Source: Salinisphaera orenii subsp. orenii MK-B5 (GTDB taxonomy: Bacteria; Pseudomonadota; Gammaproteobacteria; Nevskiales; Salinisphaeraceae). From it: a stretch of 64,000 nucleotides of DNA. The DNA lies in assembly GCF_003788635.1 (NCBI RefSeq), contig NZ_AYKH01000040.1, forward strand, positions 120,464 through 184,463, in the 5' to 3' direction. Within the stretch, counting starts at the first letter, position 1, and the number at the start of each line of letters is the position of its first letter. The notes beneath the pieces were generated by a model. That model did no database searches, was not told the origin of the DNA, and worked only from the letters and a program-made list of their open reading frames with translations. This document shows, piece by piece, positions 17,283 through 27,959 of this stretch. The position numbers were made by a program, and so were the translations under genes.

Positions 17283-18762
17283 GACGATCGGGGATGTGCA
17301 GGCAAAACATGGCGCCTCCCTCGCGGGCGTCTTCGACATAGATTTCGCCGCCGTGGGCCTGAACGCATTCGCGCACCACCGACAGGCCGATGCCGGTGCC
17401 GCGCAGGCCGCTGTCGGCATCGGCGCCGCGCGCGCCCTGAAAGAAGGCGTCGAAGACGGCGTCGCGCTCGTTCGCGGGCACGCCCGGGCCGGCGTCGCTC
17501 ACGCAGATGCGGGTGCCGGCGTCGAGCCGCTCCACGTGAACGCCGATGGTGCCGCCCGCGGGCGAGAACTTCACCGCGTTGGCGATCAGGTTGTCCATGA
17601 TCAGATGCATACGGTCCCGGTCCGCCGTGATCTCGGTGACCTGTGCCGGGATCGCGACATCGAGCTGTTTCCCCTCGATCGTGAGCCGTTGACGGGCCAC
17701 GATCGCCTCGGTGAGCGCGCGCAGATCGAAGCGCTCGTATTCCAGTTTAGCGTGTTGTTGCTGCCAGGCGGCGAAGTCGAGCAGGTTCTCGATCAGGCTG
17801 GCCAGTTCGAGACTGTTGCGCTGCAGGATGTCGGCGACCTCCGCCTGCGGCGTGCTCAATGGGCCGACCGTGCCGTCGCGCAACAGTTCCGCGCCCTCGC
17901 GAATACTGGCCAGCGGCGTCTTGAGTTCGTGCGACATGTGCCGGATGAACTGCTGTTTCTCGTTTTCGAGGGTGGCCAGGCGTCGCCGCATCCAGTCCAG
18001 CCGGGCGCCGAGGGTGTCCAGTTCGGCGGCCGGGGCGACCACTCGGATGCGCTCGGAGAAATCGCCGTCGCCGAGCCGGGAGACGCCGGCGGCGATCTGC
18101 TGCAGCGGCCGGGCGATCACGATCACGAAGAAGCCGGTGAGCAGCAGCGCCCCGGGGATCAGTGCGAAGACGCAGAGCAGCAGGAACAGCCGGGCATCGG
18201 CGGCGGTCGCCTGGAGGCGCGACAGCTCGCGGTCGACGAACAGATTGCCCTGCTCGGCGATCAGATCGATTTCGCGCTGCATGGCGGCGAGGCGCTCCGC
18301 GATGCCGCGCGACTGTTCCGGGTGCTCGGCGAGCTCGCGCGAGAGCATGCGCGACTCGCGCCGCAGCGCATCGAGATTCCAGTCCGGCAGCGTGTCGAGC
18401 TCGAGCGCGGCCAGCGAATCCAGTATTCGGTCGAACTCGTCCGACTGACGCGAGAAGCGGCCGACCAGATCGGGGCTTTCGAGCACGCTGAACTGGCGCG
18501 CACTGCGCTCCATGGCGGTCAGCAGCGTGCTCAGGCGCTGGCTGTAGCGGGTCATCTCCACGCCCTGCAGGACCAGCCGTTCGCTCTGGTTGTTCAGGCG
18601 GTCGACGTAGACCACGCTGAAGACGATGGCGACGATCAGCGGCAGCGCGACCAGTCCGAAACTGGTCAGCAGCAGCCCGGTGATCGAGCGCGGGCGAAAG
18701 AACAGACGGCGGCGCCGCGTCGTGTCCGGGGGCTGGGGGTCGGCGGCATCGGAGCGGGACAT
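17272..18762 (-). CDS. glrK: Sensor histidine kinase, GlrK/QseE type
   Basis: 496 residues. There are two membrane helices (about 27-52 and 192-216) around a periplasmic helical domain of about 140 residues. A HAMP segment follows (about 217-265). The H-box HMSHELKTPLAS has phospho-acceptor His278; then come the N-box NLIANAVKFSP, DAGPGV and GTGIGLSVV. It phosphorylates GlrR in response to an envelope signal not yet fixed in the family. It is first in a three-gene operon with overlapping ends. The ATG at 18762 gives a family-like N terminus; the open frame upstream to 19758 runs antisense to pmbA. Confidence 0.91.
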   Translation of the reverse strand: MSRSDAADPQPPDTTRRRRLFFRPRSITGLLLTSFGLVALPLIVAIVFSVVYVDRLNNQSERLVLQGVEMTRYSQRLSTLLTAMERSARQFSVLESPDLVGRFSRQSDEFDRILDSLAALELDTLPDWNLDALRRESRMLSRELAEHPEQSRGIAERLAAMQREIDLIAEQGNLFVDRELSRLQATAADARLFLLLCVFALIPGALLLTGFFVIVIARPLQQIAAGVSRLGDGDFSERIRVVAPAAELDTLGARLDWMRRRLATLENEKQQFIRHMSHELKTPLASIREGAELLRDGTVGPLSTPQAEVADILQRNSLELASLIENLLDFAAWQQQHAKLEYERFDLRALTEAIVARQRLTIEGKQLDVAIPAQVTEITADRDRMHLIMDNLIANAVKFSPAGGTIGVHVERLDAGTRICVSDAGPGVPANERDAVFDAFFQGARGADADSGLRGTGIGLSVVRECVQAHGGEIYVEDAREGGAMFCLHIPDRHAL

Positions 18763-18855
18763 CGCGCCCAGCATACCGTGGCTGCATTGCGCGGCCATGC
18801 GCTGCGGGGCTAGGGTTCGCGCCATGCCACATCGATCGAGCGCGTGGGCGCGACC

Positions 18856-20223
18856 ATGACCGACAACCGTGATCCGGATACACCGGCCGAAAGCCGCCCC
18901 CTGCCAACGGGACAGGCGCTGTGCGCCCAGCTCGAATCCCTGCTCGGACAGGCGCGCCGGCGCGGCGTCGATACCGCCGAGGCCGCGATCTCGGCCTCCC
19001 GCGCGCTGTCCGTCACCGCGCGCGACCGCGACCGCGAGTCGGTGGAATACGAGGGCGATCGCAGCGCCGAGATCACCGTCTATCGCGGCCAGCGCAGCGG
19101 CCGTGCCTCCACCACCGACCTCAGCGCCGAGGGCCTGGACGCCGCGCTCGAGCAGGCGATCACGATCGCGCGCTTCACCGAAGCCGACGACTACGCCGGG
19201 CTCGCCGATGCCGCCGAGATGGCGCGGGACTGGCCGGAACTGTCGCTGTACCATCCCTGGGCGCTGACGCCGGCCGACGCGCTCGAGCGGGCATTGACCC
19301 TGGAGACGGCCGCGCTCGATCACGATGCGCGCATCCACCAGACCGAGGGCGCGACGGTGGCCACGCAGGACGCGGTCAGCGCCTACGGCAACACGCACGG
19401 CTTCGTGGCCGCCGAACAGGCCAGCCGGCACGCGCTGTCCTGTACCGCGATAGCCCGCGAGAGCGGTGGCATGCAGCGCGAGATCGCCTTCTCGCAGGCC
19501 CGCCACGCCGACGATCTCGACGATGTCGGTGACACCGGCCGGCTGGCCGCCGAACGGGCGCTGGCGCGGCTGGGCGCGCGCACGCCGCCGACCACGCAGG
19601 CGCCCGTGCTGTTCACGCCCCGGGTGGCGCGCAGCCTGTGGGGGCATCTCGTCAGCGCGATCAGCGGCGGCGCGCTGTATCGCAACGCGAGTTTCCTCAA
19701 GGACTGCATCGATCAGCCGATCGCGGCCGCTTCGGTGTCGCTGTCCCAGCATCCGCATCGACCGCGCGGGCTGGGCAGCGCCGGCTTCGACGGCGACGGG
19801 GTCGCCACCCGCGAGCGCGCCCTGGTCGCCGCGGGCGTGCTGCGAAGCTATGTACTGTCGGCCTATACCGCGCGGCGACTCGGGTTGGCCAACACCGGCA
19901 ACGCCGGGGGCGTGTTCAATCTCGACGTCGCCCCGGGCGACGAGAGTTTCGAGGCGCTGGTTGCCGGCATGGGCCGCGGACTGGTCGTCACCGAACTCAT
20001 GGGCCAGGGCGTGAATCTCGTCAACGGCGATTATTCACGCGGGGCCGCCGGCTTCTGGGTCGAGAACGGCGAACGCGCCTACCCGGTGGAGAATGCCACC
20101 ATCGCGGGCAACCTCGCCGACATGCTTCGCGCCGTGGAGGCGGTCGGCAACGACGTCGAGCACGCCGCCATGCTGCGTACGCCGTCGGTGCTCATCGGCG
20201 GGATGACGATCGCCGGTCGGTAG
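18856..20223 (+). CDS. pmbA: Metalloprotease-related protein PmbA (TldE)
   Basis: 455 residues, the length of E. coli PmbA (450). Typical segments are an N-terminal DRDRESVEYEGDR, the conserved EGATVATQDAVSAYGNTHGF, and the C-terminal NTGNAGGVFNLDV and GQGVNLVNGDYSRGAAGFWVENG. With TldD it forms a cytoplasmic protease that processes antibiotic peptides and antitoxins; PmbA itself lacks the zinc site. TldD is not in the window. A GTG at 18844 is an alternative start. The stop is one base before the next, broken gene. Confidence 0.93.
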   Translation: MTDNRDPDTPAESRPLPTGQALCAQLESLLGQARRRGVDTAEAAISASRALSVTARDRDRESVEYEGDRSAEITVYRGQRSGRASTTDLSAEGLDAALEQAITIARFTEADDYAGLADAAEMARDWPELSLYHPWALTPADALERALTLETAALDHDARIHQTEGATVATQDAVSAYGNTHGFVAAEQASRHALSCTAIARESGGMQREIAFSQARHADDLDDVGDTGRLAAERALARLGARTPPTTQAPVLFTPRVARSLWGHLVSAISGGALYRNASFLKDCIDQPIAAASVSLSQHPHRPRGLGSAGFDGDGVATRERALVAAGVLRSYVLSAYTARRLGLANTGNAGGVFNLDVAPGDESFEALVAGMGRGLVVTELMGQGVNLVNGDYSRGAAGFWVENGERAYPVENATIAGNLADMLRAVEAVGNDVEHAAMLRTPSVLIGGMTIAGR

Positions 20224-20224
20224 C

Positions 20225-21462
20225 GTGTTCGAGCGGCTCGCGCATCCGATCGTCGCGGCGCCGATCGGCAGTGTGGGCAGCGTCGATCTGACCGCGGCCG
20301 TCTGCCGTGCCGGCGCGATGGGTTCGCTCGCCATGACCTGGACCGGGCCCGAGGCGGCCGCGGCCCGGGTGCGAGCCGTACGTCTGCGCACCCGGGCGCC
20401 TTTCATCGCGAACTTCGTGCTGCATTTCGAGCCGGTAGCGCTCGATGCGGTGTAGGGCCTGTTGATGTTTCGTCCGCGTCCGCGCCAATCGCTGTTGTGC
20501 GGCAAGACGAGGCGTAGTGGGCGCCGTGCAGTCACTCTGCACAAGCGCACTAGAACGCTGGATTGCCGCACAACAGCGCTTGTCCCGAAGGGTTGGGCCG
20601 CAAATCGCGCCCGGCGGCGTTGCGAGCCTGGGTCGTGGCACGCCACGACGCGGCGGCTCGTGCCTTGCCGGACACGATTTGCGGTCTCCAACGCGGCGCG
20701 CGTACGAAACGTCAACAGACCCTAGCCGCGGGCGTGCCTGGGATCACGTTTTCGTGGGGCTGTTCGAGCGCATTGATCGCACGCGTGCACGGTGCGGGCG
20801 CGATCGCCGGGGTACAGATCGGTTCGGCCGCCGGGGCCGAGCGCGCGCTCGACGCCGGGGCGGACTTTCTCATCTGTCAGGGCGTCGAGGCCGGCGGGCA
20901 TGTCCAATCCACACTCGGGCTCATGGCGCTGCTGGAGCGCACGCGGACAGTGGTCGGCGATGCGACGCCCATCGTCGCAGCCGGGGGTCTGGCCACGGGT
21001 GCGGATATCGCGGCCGTTCGTGCGCGCGGGGCGGTGGCGGCCATGCTGGGCACGCGCTTCGTGGCGACGCGCGAGAGCGCGGCCCATCCGGTCTATTGCC
21101 GTGCGCTGCTGGACGCCGATGCGCAGGACACGGCACGGACCCTGTGTTTCGACGGCGGCTGGTCCGGCGCCGTCCATCGTGTCCTGCGAAACGATACGCT
21201 CGAGGCCTGGGAGGCCGCGGGTTGCCCGCCCGCGGGATGCCGCCCGGGCGAAGGTGGGATCATCGCGTACACCGAGGCGGGTGCGCCCGTGTACCGCTAC
21301 GACGACACCCCGGCCATGGTCGGCATGACGGGCCGGCCGGCCTCGGCCAGCCTGTTCGCCGGCTGCGGGGTCGGTGCGATCGATGATGTGCCCGAGGCCG
21401 GGGCGCTAGTGGCCCGTCTGGGTCGTGAGTTCCGCGCCGCCGAGCGCGTCAAAGCCCGTTGA
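20225..21462 (+). pseudogene. Nitronate monooxygenase-like FMN protein, disrupted by insertion
   Basis: The first part (20225-20452, GTG start) encodes the HPIVAAPIGSVGS beginning of an NMO-type TIM barrel and stops in FEPVALDAV. The second part resumes at about 20723 with LAAGVPGITFSWG and continues through GVEAGGHVQS, PIVAAGG and ATRESAAHP to 21462. Between them lie about 270 bases of palindromic DNA whose first codon is an in-frame TAG. Joined, the two parts give about 322 residues, the normal family length, so the gene was probably intact before the insertion. The function before disruption would be flavin-dependent oxidation of alkyl nitronates or a related reaction. It probably belonged to the pmbA transcript. 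Confidence 0.85.
20453..20725. mobile_element. MITE-like palindromic element inserted in the NMO-like gene
   Basis: Terminal inverted repeats of 21 bases match at 19 (left TAGGGCCTGTTGATGTTTCG, right end reading inward TAGGGTCTGTTGACGTTTCG). Inside are two nested structures. A 16-bp repeat (20490-20505 with 20563-20578) encloses a hairpin at 20526-20542. A 10-bp repeat (20598-20607 with 20675-20684) encloses a perfect 8-bp hairpin at 20632-20649. No transposase is encoded. TA, TAG or CTAG may be the duplicated target. It is probably a non-autonomous element moved by a transposase elsewhere. Confidence 0.82.
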
Positions 21463-22001
21463 CGCGTCATACGGGCGCCGCGCTGGCGCCCGTAGGTCGT
21501 GTCCCGCGGGAGGCGCGTCGTCGATCACGGCGGGCACGGTCAAGACGTGCAACGCCGCAGGGCGCGGGGAGCGGCCTTCGGGCGGCCGGACCCGAGGGGC
21601 AGGCGCCCGGTCAAATGAATGAGGTGCGGGAATCCATCAGTGCCGCACCCTGGCGCCGAGTAACGGGGCGACACGGCACGCACTGCGTCCCGCCCTGCCG
21701 CAAGACGGCGCTCGGCGCGGGCCGTATGAGGCGTCTTGATTATGTCCGAGCCTCAGCCGGGCCCTACTATCGTTTTTGTATTCAAGTCCCGTTTACGCAG
21801 CGTCGGCGTGAACCGTCATCGCCGGCGCTGTTTCGGTGCCCTTCTGTCGGTTACCTCGCTTGGGCAAGCCAGAAAGGTGACTCGCGCATCGGCGCGAAAC
21901 CCGAGCCGAGTCGCAGCTTCAGACACGCCAACGCGCCGAACGATCCTGCGTATCGGCTCCGGCTGAGCCTTATACACAATCAAGTGAAGCGTTGACCGAT
22001 C
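21463..22001. other. 539-base gap between NMO remnant and mgtE
   Basis: No convincing gene: frames here are short and lack ribosome sites or family features. A 9-bp hairpin (ACGGGCGCC with GGCGCCCGT, 21471-21493) begins eight bases after the remnant's stop and may end that transcript. An imperfect hairpin lies at about 21848-21882. The two flanking genes converge, so no promoter is needed here. The sequence may be a decayed gene or mobile-element debris. Confidence 0.5.
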
Positions 22002-23369
22002 CTAGTCGAGCAGGAACAGCGTGCCCAGGCCGAGGAAGGCGGAGAAGCCGATGACATCGGTGATGGTGGTCAGGACCACGGAGCCGGCAAGCGCCGGGTC
22101 GATGTTCATCTTCTTCATCGCGAGCGGGATGCCGACCCCGGCCACGGCCGCGCCGATCTGATTGATGACCAGCGCGACGGCGATGATCAGGCCGAGCACG
22201 GCGTTGCCGAACCAGACTTCGGCGATCACGCCCACCACCGCGCCCCAGAGCAGGCCGTTGATCACGGCCACGGCCAGTTCCTTGACGAGCAGGGTGCGGG
22301 CGTTGGAAAAACCGATCTGGCCCAGCGACAGGCCGCGGATCATCAGGGTCAGCGTCTGCGAGCCGCCGATGCCGCCCATGCTGGCAACGATCGGCATCAG
22401 CACGGCGAGCGCGACCACCTGCGAGAGCGTGGCCTCGAACAGGCCGACCACCTGGGCGGCCAGAAACGCCGTGAACAGGTTGGCGCCGAGCCAGACCGCG
22501 CGCCGGCGGGCGCTGCGTGCGATCGGCGCGAACACGTCCTCCTCTTCGTCGAGACCGGCCATGGTCATGATGCTGTGCTCGGCCTCGTCGCGGATGACGT
22601 CGACCACGTCATCGATGGTGATGCGCCCGACCAGACGGCCGTCCGGGTCGACCACCGGCGCCGAGATCAGGTCGAGATCCTGGAAGCGCTTGGCGACCTG
22701 AGCGGCGGGCATGTCCACGGTCAGGGCCTCGAGGTCGGTGTCCATGACCTCCGAGACGTCGCGTTCCGGGTCGAGCGTGACCAGCTTGGCCAGCGTCAGC
22801 ATGCCCAGATAGCGCCCGTAGCGGGAGACGACGAACAGCGTGTTGGTGTCCTCGGGCAGCGTGCCGCGCTGGCGCAGATAGCGGCCGACCACATCGAGCG
22901 TCACGTCCGGACGCACGGTGATGGTGTCGTTGTTCATCAGACCGCCGGCGGAATCCGACGGGTAGGACATGACCGCTTCCAGGCGCTCGCGGTTCTGGAC
23001 GTCCATCGAGCGCAGGACTTCCCGGGTGACCTGATCCGGCAGGTCCTCGATGAAGTCCGCCAGATCGTCGATCGGCATGCCTTCGGTGGCCGCGAGCAGG
23101 ACGCTGTGGTCCATGGCCTCGATCAGCTCCGAGCGCACCTCGTCGTTGACGTGCAGCAGCGTCTCGCCGTGATCCTCCTCGGGCACGAGGCTCCAGACGA
23201 CTTCGCGCTTGGCGCGCGGCACCGACTCCAGCAGCAGCGCGATCTCGGCCGGATGCAGCGCGTGCAGCATGGGCTTGAGGCGGCGCATGCGGCCGGATTC
23301 GAGCGCTTCGTCGAGATAGGCCAGCCGGGCCTCCATCTCGTTCTCTTCGGATGTGGCGGGCTCGCTCAT
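22002..23369 (-). CDS. mgtE: Magnesium transporter MgtE
   Basis: 455 residues. The N-terminal superhelical domain (about 15-130) precedes two CBS domains (about 140-260), which in the family sense Mg2+. Five membrane helices follow from about 290, with MPIVASMGGIGGSQTL and the pore-lining NIDPALAGSVVLTTITDV. It is an inner-membrane Mg2+ channel that closes when cytoplasmic Mg2+ is high. It lies downstream of the PTS genes on the same strand, with a 111-base gap containing a small A/T palindrome (23412-23425). No M-box or other Mg2+ riboswitch was recognised in that gap. Confidence 0.95.
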   Translation of the reverse strand: MSEPATSEENEMEARLAYLDEALESGRMRRLKPMLHALHPAEIALLLESVPRAKREVVWSLVPEEDHGETLLHVNDEVRSELIEAMDHSVLLAATEGMPIDDLADFIEDLPDQVTREVLRSMDVQNRERLEAVMSYPSDSAGGLMNNDTITVRPDVTLDVVGRYLRQRGTLPEDTNTLFVVSRYGRYLGMLTLAKLVTLDPERDVSEVMDTDLEALTVDMPAAQVAKRFQDLDLISAPVVDPDGRLVGRITIDDVVDVIRDEAEHSIMTMAGLDEEEDVFAPIARSARRRAVWLGANLFTAFLAAQVVGLFEATLSQVVALAVLMPIVASMGGIGGSQTLTLMIRGLSLGQIGFSNARTLLVKELAVAVINGLLWGAVVGVIAEVWFGNAVLGLIIAVALVINQIGAAVAGVGIPLAMKKMNIDPALAGSVVLTTITDVIGFSAFLGLGTLFLLD

Positions 23370-23480
23370 CGCGCGCTCCGGAAGACGGGCGGATGTCTAG
23401 AAAATAGCAGAAAAATCCGGATTTTCCCGGAGTTCGAGGGTCGCCGAGGCCCGCCCGCCGGATACGTCGCCGCTATCGGG

Positions 23481-25220
<1,740 letters not shown>

Positions 25221-25263
25221 CGCCGGTCCGGGCGGCTGCGAGCCTGTCCGGGGCGGGGCATGC

Positions 25264-25533
25264 TCACTGCCCCTCGCCGAAACGGTCGCGCACGAGTTCC
25301 TCGAGCGCGTCGAGCGCGGCCTCGGCGTCCTCGCCCTCGGCGCTCACCTCGATCCGCGAGCCGCGGGCGGCGGCCAGCATCATCACGCCCATGATCGACT
25401 TGCCCGAGACCTCGCGGCCGTCCTTGGAGACCTTGATGTCGGCCTCGTACTGCGAGGCGACGGTCACGAACTTGCTGGCGGCGCGGGCGTGCAGGCCGAG
25501 CTTGTTGACGATGGCGAATTCGCGCGTGGGCAT
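25264..25533 (-). CDS. ptsH: Phosphocarrier protein HPr
   Basis: 89 residues. The active His15 lies in GLHARAASKF and the regulatory Ser46 in GKSIMGVMML, both at their canonical numbers. His15 accepts phosphate from EI and passes it to EIIA proteins. Ser46 is the target of HPr kinase, which is also encoded here (26903-27946). Both inputs are thus present. The C terminus is a typical HPr helix. It is separated by 43 bases from the EI gene downstream. Confidence 0.94.
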   Translation of the reverse strand: MPTREFAIVNKLGLHARAASKFVTVASQYEADIKVSKDGREVSGKSIMGVMMLAAARGSRIEVSAEGEDAEAALDALEELVRDRFGEGQ

Positions 25534-25566
25534 AAGCGGTTGGGTCGGTTCGTTGTTGTCGGTCGA

Positions 25567-25968
25567 TTACGGGCTGGGGTCGGGCTGGGGACAGGGCATG
25601 ACGCCGGCGCGGCCGGCCTCGATGGCCGATGCCGCGAGATCGTCCAGCGCCAGCTGCGGGTAATTGTAGACCCGCACGAGCATGGACAGATTGATGCCGG
25701 CGACGACCCGGGTGCGGTCCGGGGCGGCGGCGCGGGTGGCGATGTTGCTCGGCGTCGATCCGAAGGCGTCGGTGATGATGAGCACGCCGTCGCCGTCGTC
25801 CAGCCGGGCGAGCGCGTCCGCGGCGGCCTGGCTGCGCTCGTCCGGGTCGTCGTGGCGGTGCACTTCCAGCACCTCCGTCGGCCGCGACAGGTCGCCGATC
25901 ATGCCGGTCACCGTCTCCACGAAATGGGCCCCCAGGCGGCCGTGGGTGATCAGCAGTACCCCGATCAT
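25567..25968 (-). CDS. PTS EIIA of the mannose family (regulatory)
   Basis: 133 residues. MIGVLLITHGRLG places the phosphorylated histidine at His9, as in EIIA-Man. TDAFGSTPSNIA and GINLSMLVRV complete the family pattern. No EIIB, IIC or IID subunits are present, so the protein probably acts as a phosphorylation-dependent regulator receiving phosphate from HPr. It sits between rapZ and ptsH on the same strand, as in many proteobacteria with an HprK-type PTS. Confidence 0.92.
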   Translation of the reverse strand: MIGVLLITHGRLGAHFVETVTGMIGDLSRPTEVLEVHRHDDPDERSQAAADALARLDDGDGVLIITDAFGSTPSNIATRAAAPDRTRVVAGINLSMLVRVYNYPQLALDDLAASAIEAGRAGVMPCPQPDPSP

Positions 25969-26013
25969 GCGATGGCCCGGCCGGCCCCGATCATGCGCGC
26001 GCTCGCGCGCCGG

Positions 26014-26871
26014 TCAATGCAGTTCATTGTGTCGCACCAGCGTCTGGGCATAGGTCTGTCGCAGGCGCCGGGCCAGCTGCTCGATCAGATAGACCGAACG
26101 ATGCTTGCCACCCGTGCAGCCGACGGCAATCGTGACATAAGCGCGATTCTCGCGCGCGAATTCCGGCAGCCAGCGCACCAGAAAACCGTGGATGTCGTCG
26201 AGCATGTCGTGGGTCGCCGGCTCGGCCGCCAGATGCTCGGCCACGGCCGCATCCAGCCCGGTGAGCTCGCGCAGTTCCGGAACCCAGTGCGGATTGGGCA
26301 GGCAGCGGGCGTCGAACACGAAGTCCACCGCCTGGGGCAGGCCGTACTTGAAGCCGAAGGACTGGAGCAGGATCGACAGCTCGCCGGTCCGGGTGGCGTC
26401 CACGCGATTGCGGACGATGTCCCGCAGCTGATGGATGTTGGTGTTGCTGGTGTCGATGGCGACATCGGCCTTGCCGGCGATGGGCTCCATCAGGCGCCGG
26501 TCCGCGGTGACCGCGTCGATCAGCGAGGTGTCGGCGTCGGTCAGCGGGTGCTTGCGCCGGGTCTCTGAAAACCGCCGCAGGATGGTCTCGTTGTCGGCGT
26601 GGAGATAGATCACCTCGACGTCGATGCCGCCCGCCCGGAGTTCCTCGATCCGCTTGGGGAAGGCGTCGATCTCGCCGCGCCGGGCCCGGGCGTCGATGCC
26701 CACGGCCAGGCGGTCGAAGTCCAGCCCCTGGCGCTGCAGGGTGGCCACCGAGACCTCGCCGAGCAGGCCCAGCGGCAGGTTGTCGATGCAGTAGTAGCCC
26801 AGGTCCTCGAGCATGTGGAGCGCGACGGACTTGCCGGCGCCGGCCAGGCCGCTCACCACGATCAGACGCAC
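26014..26871 (-). CDS. rapZ: RNase adapter / nucleotide-binding protein RapZ
   Basis: 285 residues. Walker A GLAGAGKS is at 8-15, followed by DLGYYCIDNLP. The C-terminal RNA-binding half carries GCTGGKHRSVYL. In E. coli RapZ binds the small RNAs GlmY and GlmZ and guides RNase E, adjusting glucosamine-6-phosphate synthase. GlrKR controls GlmY in E. coli, and this window also encodes GlrKR. It lies 31 bases downstream of hprK. Confidence 0.95.
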   Translation of the reverse strand: MRLIVVSGLAGAGKSVALHMLEDLGYYCIDNLPLGLLGEVSVATLQRQGLDFDRLAVGIDARARRGEIDAFPKRIEELRAGGIDVEVIYLHADNETILRRFSETRRKHPLTDADTSLIDAVTADRRLMEPIAGKADVAIDTSNTNIHQLRDIVRNRVDATRTGELSILLQSFGFKYGLPQAVDFVFDARCLPNPHWVPELRELTGLDAAVAEHLAAEPATHDMLDDIHGFLVRWLPEFARENRAYVTIAVGCTGGKHRSVYLIEQLARRLRQTYAQTLVRHNELH

Positions 26872-26902
26872 GCGCGCTCTCCTCGTTCGGCTGTGGTTGC
26901 GC

Positions 26903-27946
26903 TCATTCTAGCCCGTCTTCCGGCGGGGTCGCACGCGAGCCGGATACCGCCGGATCGTCGGTCTCCGGTTCCACGCTCATGGCCGCGCGCTGGCGGTCGG
27001 CGAACTGCCGGTCGCTCTGATGACCCTGCATGCGCAGCAGGTGATCGCGGCAGGCGGCTTCCACGAGCACCGACAGATTGTGGCCGACCGCCACGGGCAG
27101 CGTGATCTCGGGGATGTCGACGTCGAGTATGCGCCGGGTGGCGCGGGTGCCGGCCAGTCGGTCGGCGGCGGCCAGATGCGACGACTCCGGCCGCACCAGC
27201 CGGATGATGAGCCCGAGCTGCTTGCGGCGCTTGATCGCGGCCTCGCCGAACATCGCGCGGATGTTGAGCAGGCCGAGACCGCGGACTTCGAGAAAATCCT
27301 GCAGCAGGGCGGGGCAGCCGCCGTTGAGATCGTCCGGGCCCAGCAGGGCGAACTCCGGGGCGTCGTCGGCGACCAGCCGATGGCCGCGATTGACCAGTTC
27401 CAGCGCCAGCTCGCTCTTGCCCACACCGGAATCGCCGGTCAGCAGCAGGCCGATCGACAGGACCTCCAGGAACACGCCGTGCAGCGTGACCTGGCGGGCC
27501 AGCGCCTCGCCGAGGAAGTGCCGGATCCGGTAGGCCGCCTTGTGGCCGCTCTCGCGGCTCTCGAATACTGCGATCCCGGCCCCGTAGAGGGCCTCGCGCA
27601 GCGGCGCGGCCAGGGTCTGATCGTCGGCGACCACCACCAGCCGGGTCGCGCCCGTGGTCAGGCGTTCGAGCACATGGGCGTGCTGATCCGGCTCGATGGT
27701 ATCGAGATAGGCGATCTCCGGCTCGCCGATGACCTGGACCTGCGGCGGATGGATGAAATTGAGATAGCCGACGATCGGTACGCGCCGGCCGTCGATGCGG
27801 GTGGCGCCCACGGTGGCGTGACCGCCGATCGTCGGGCGGGGCCAGTGCAGACCGAGCGAGGTCCGAAGCTCGGCGAAGACCGTCTCGACTGCGACGCGAC
27901 GCGTCTCGAGGGTCTGGTCGAACTCGTCCTCGCCGGTCAGCGGCAC
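26903..27946 (-). CDS. hprK: HPr kinase/phosphorylase
   Basis: 347 residues from a GTG at 27946, 13 bases after the ptsN stop. The N-terminal MurF-like domain covers about 1-140. The kinase core has P-loop GDSGVGKS at 171-178, the ADDAPEF region and the family signature VRGLGLLNIRAMFG (about 221-234). The tail is longer than usual. It phosphorylates and dephosphorylates HPr at Ser46. No ATG fits the frame near the expected N terminus; the open frame upstream to 28192 is antisense-like sequence overlapping ptsN, so the GTG is preferred. Confidence 0.92.
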   Translation of the reverse strand: MPLTGEDEFDQTLETRRVAVETVFAELRTSLGLHWPRPTIGGHATVGATRIDGRRVPIVGYLNFIHPPQVQVIGEPEIAYLDTIEPDQHAHVLERLTTGATRLVVVADDQTLAAPLREALYGAGIAVFESRESGHKAAYRIRHFLGEALARQVTLHGVFLEVLSIGLLLTGDSGVGKSELALELVNRGHRLVADDAPEFALLGPDDLNGGCPALLQDFLEVRGLGLLNIRAMFGEAAIKRRKQLGLIIRLVRPESSHLAAADRLAGTRATRRILDVDIPEITLPVAVGHNLSVLVEAACRDHLLRMQGHQSDRQFADRQRAAMSVEPETDDPAVSGSRATPPEDGLE

Positions 27947-27959
27947 GGTGTCCGGCCGG

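Noticed and set aside
20563..20724. N-terminal extension of the second half of the NMO-like gene as a new start
   Set aside because: The extension is translated mobile-element palindrome, shows no NMO features, and lacks a ribosome site.
23370..23480. Magnesium riboswitch upstream of mgtE
   Set aside because: The 111-base gap is short and holds only a small A/T palindrome; I could not find conserved M-box elements.
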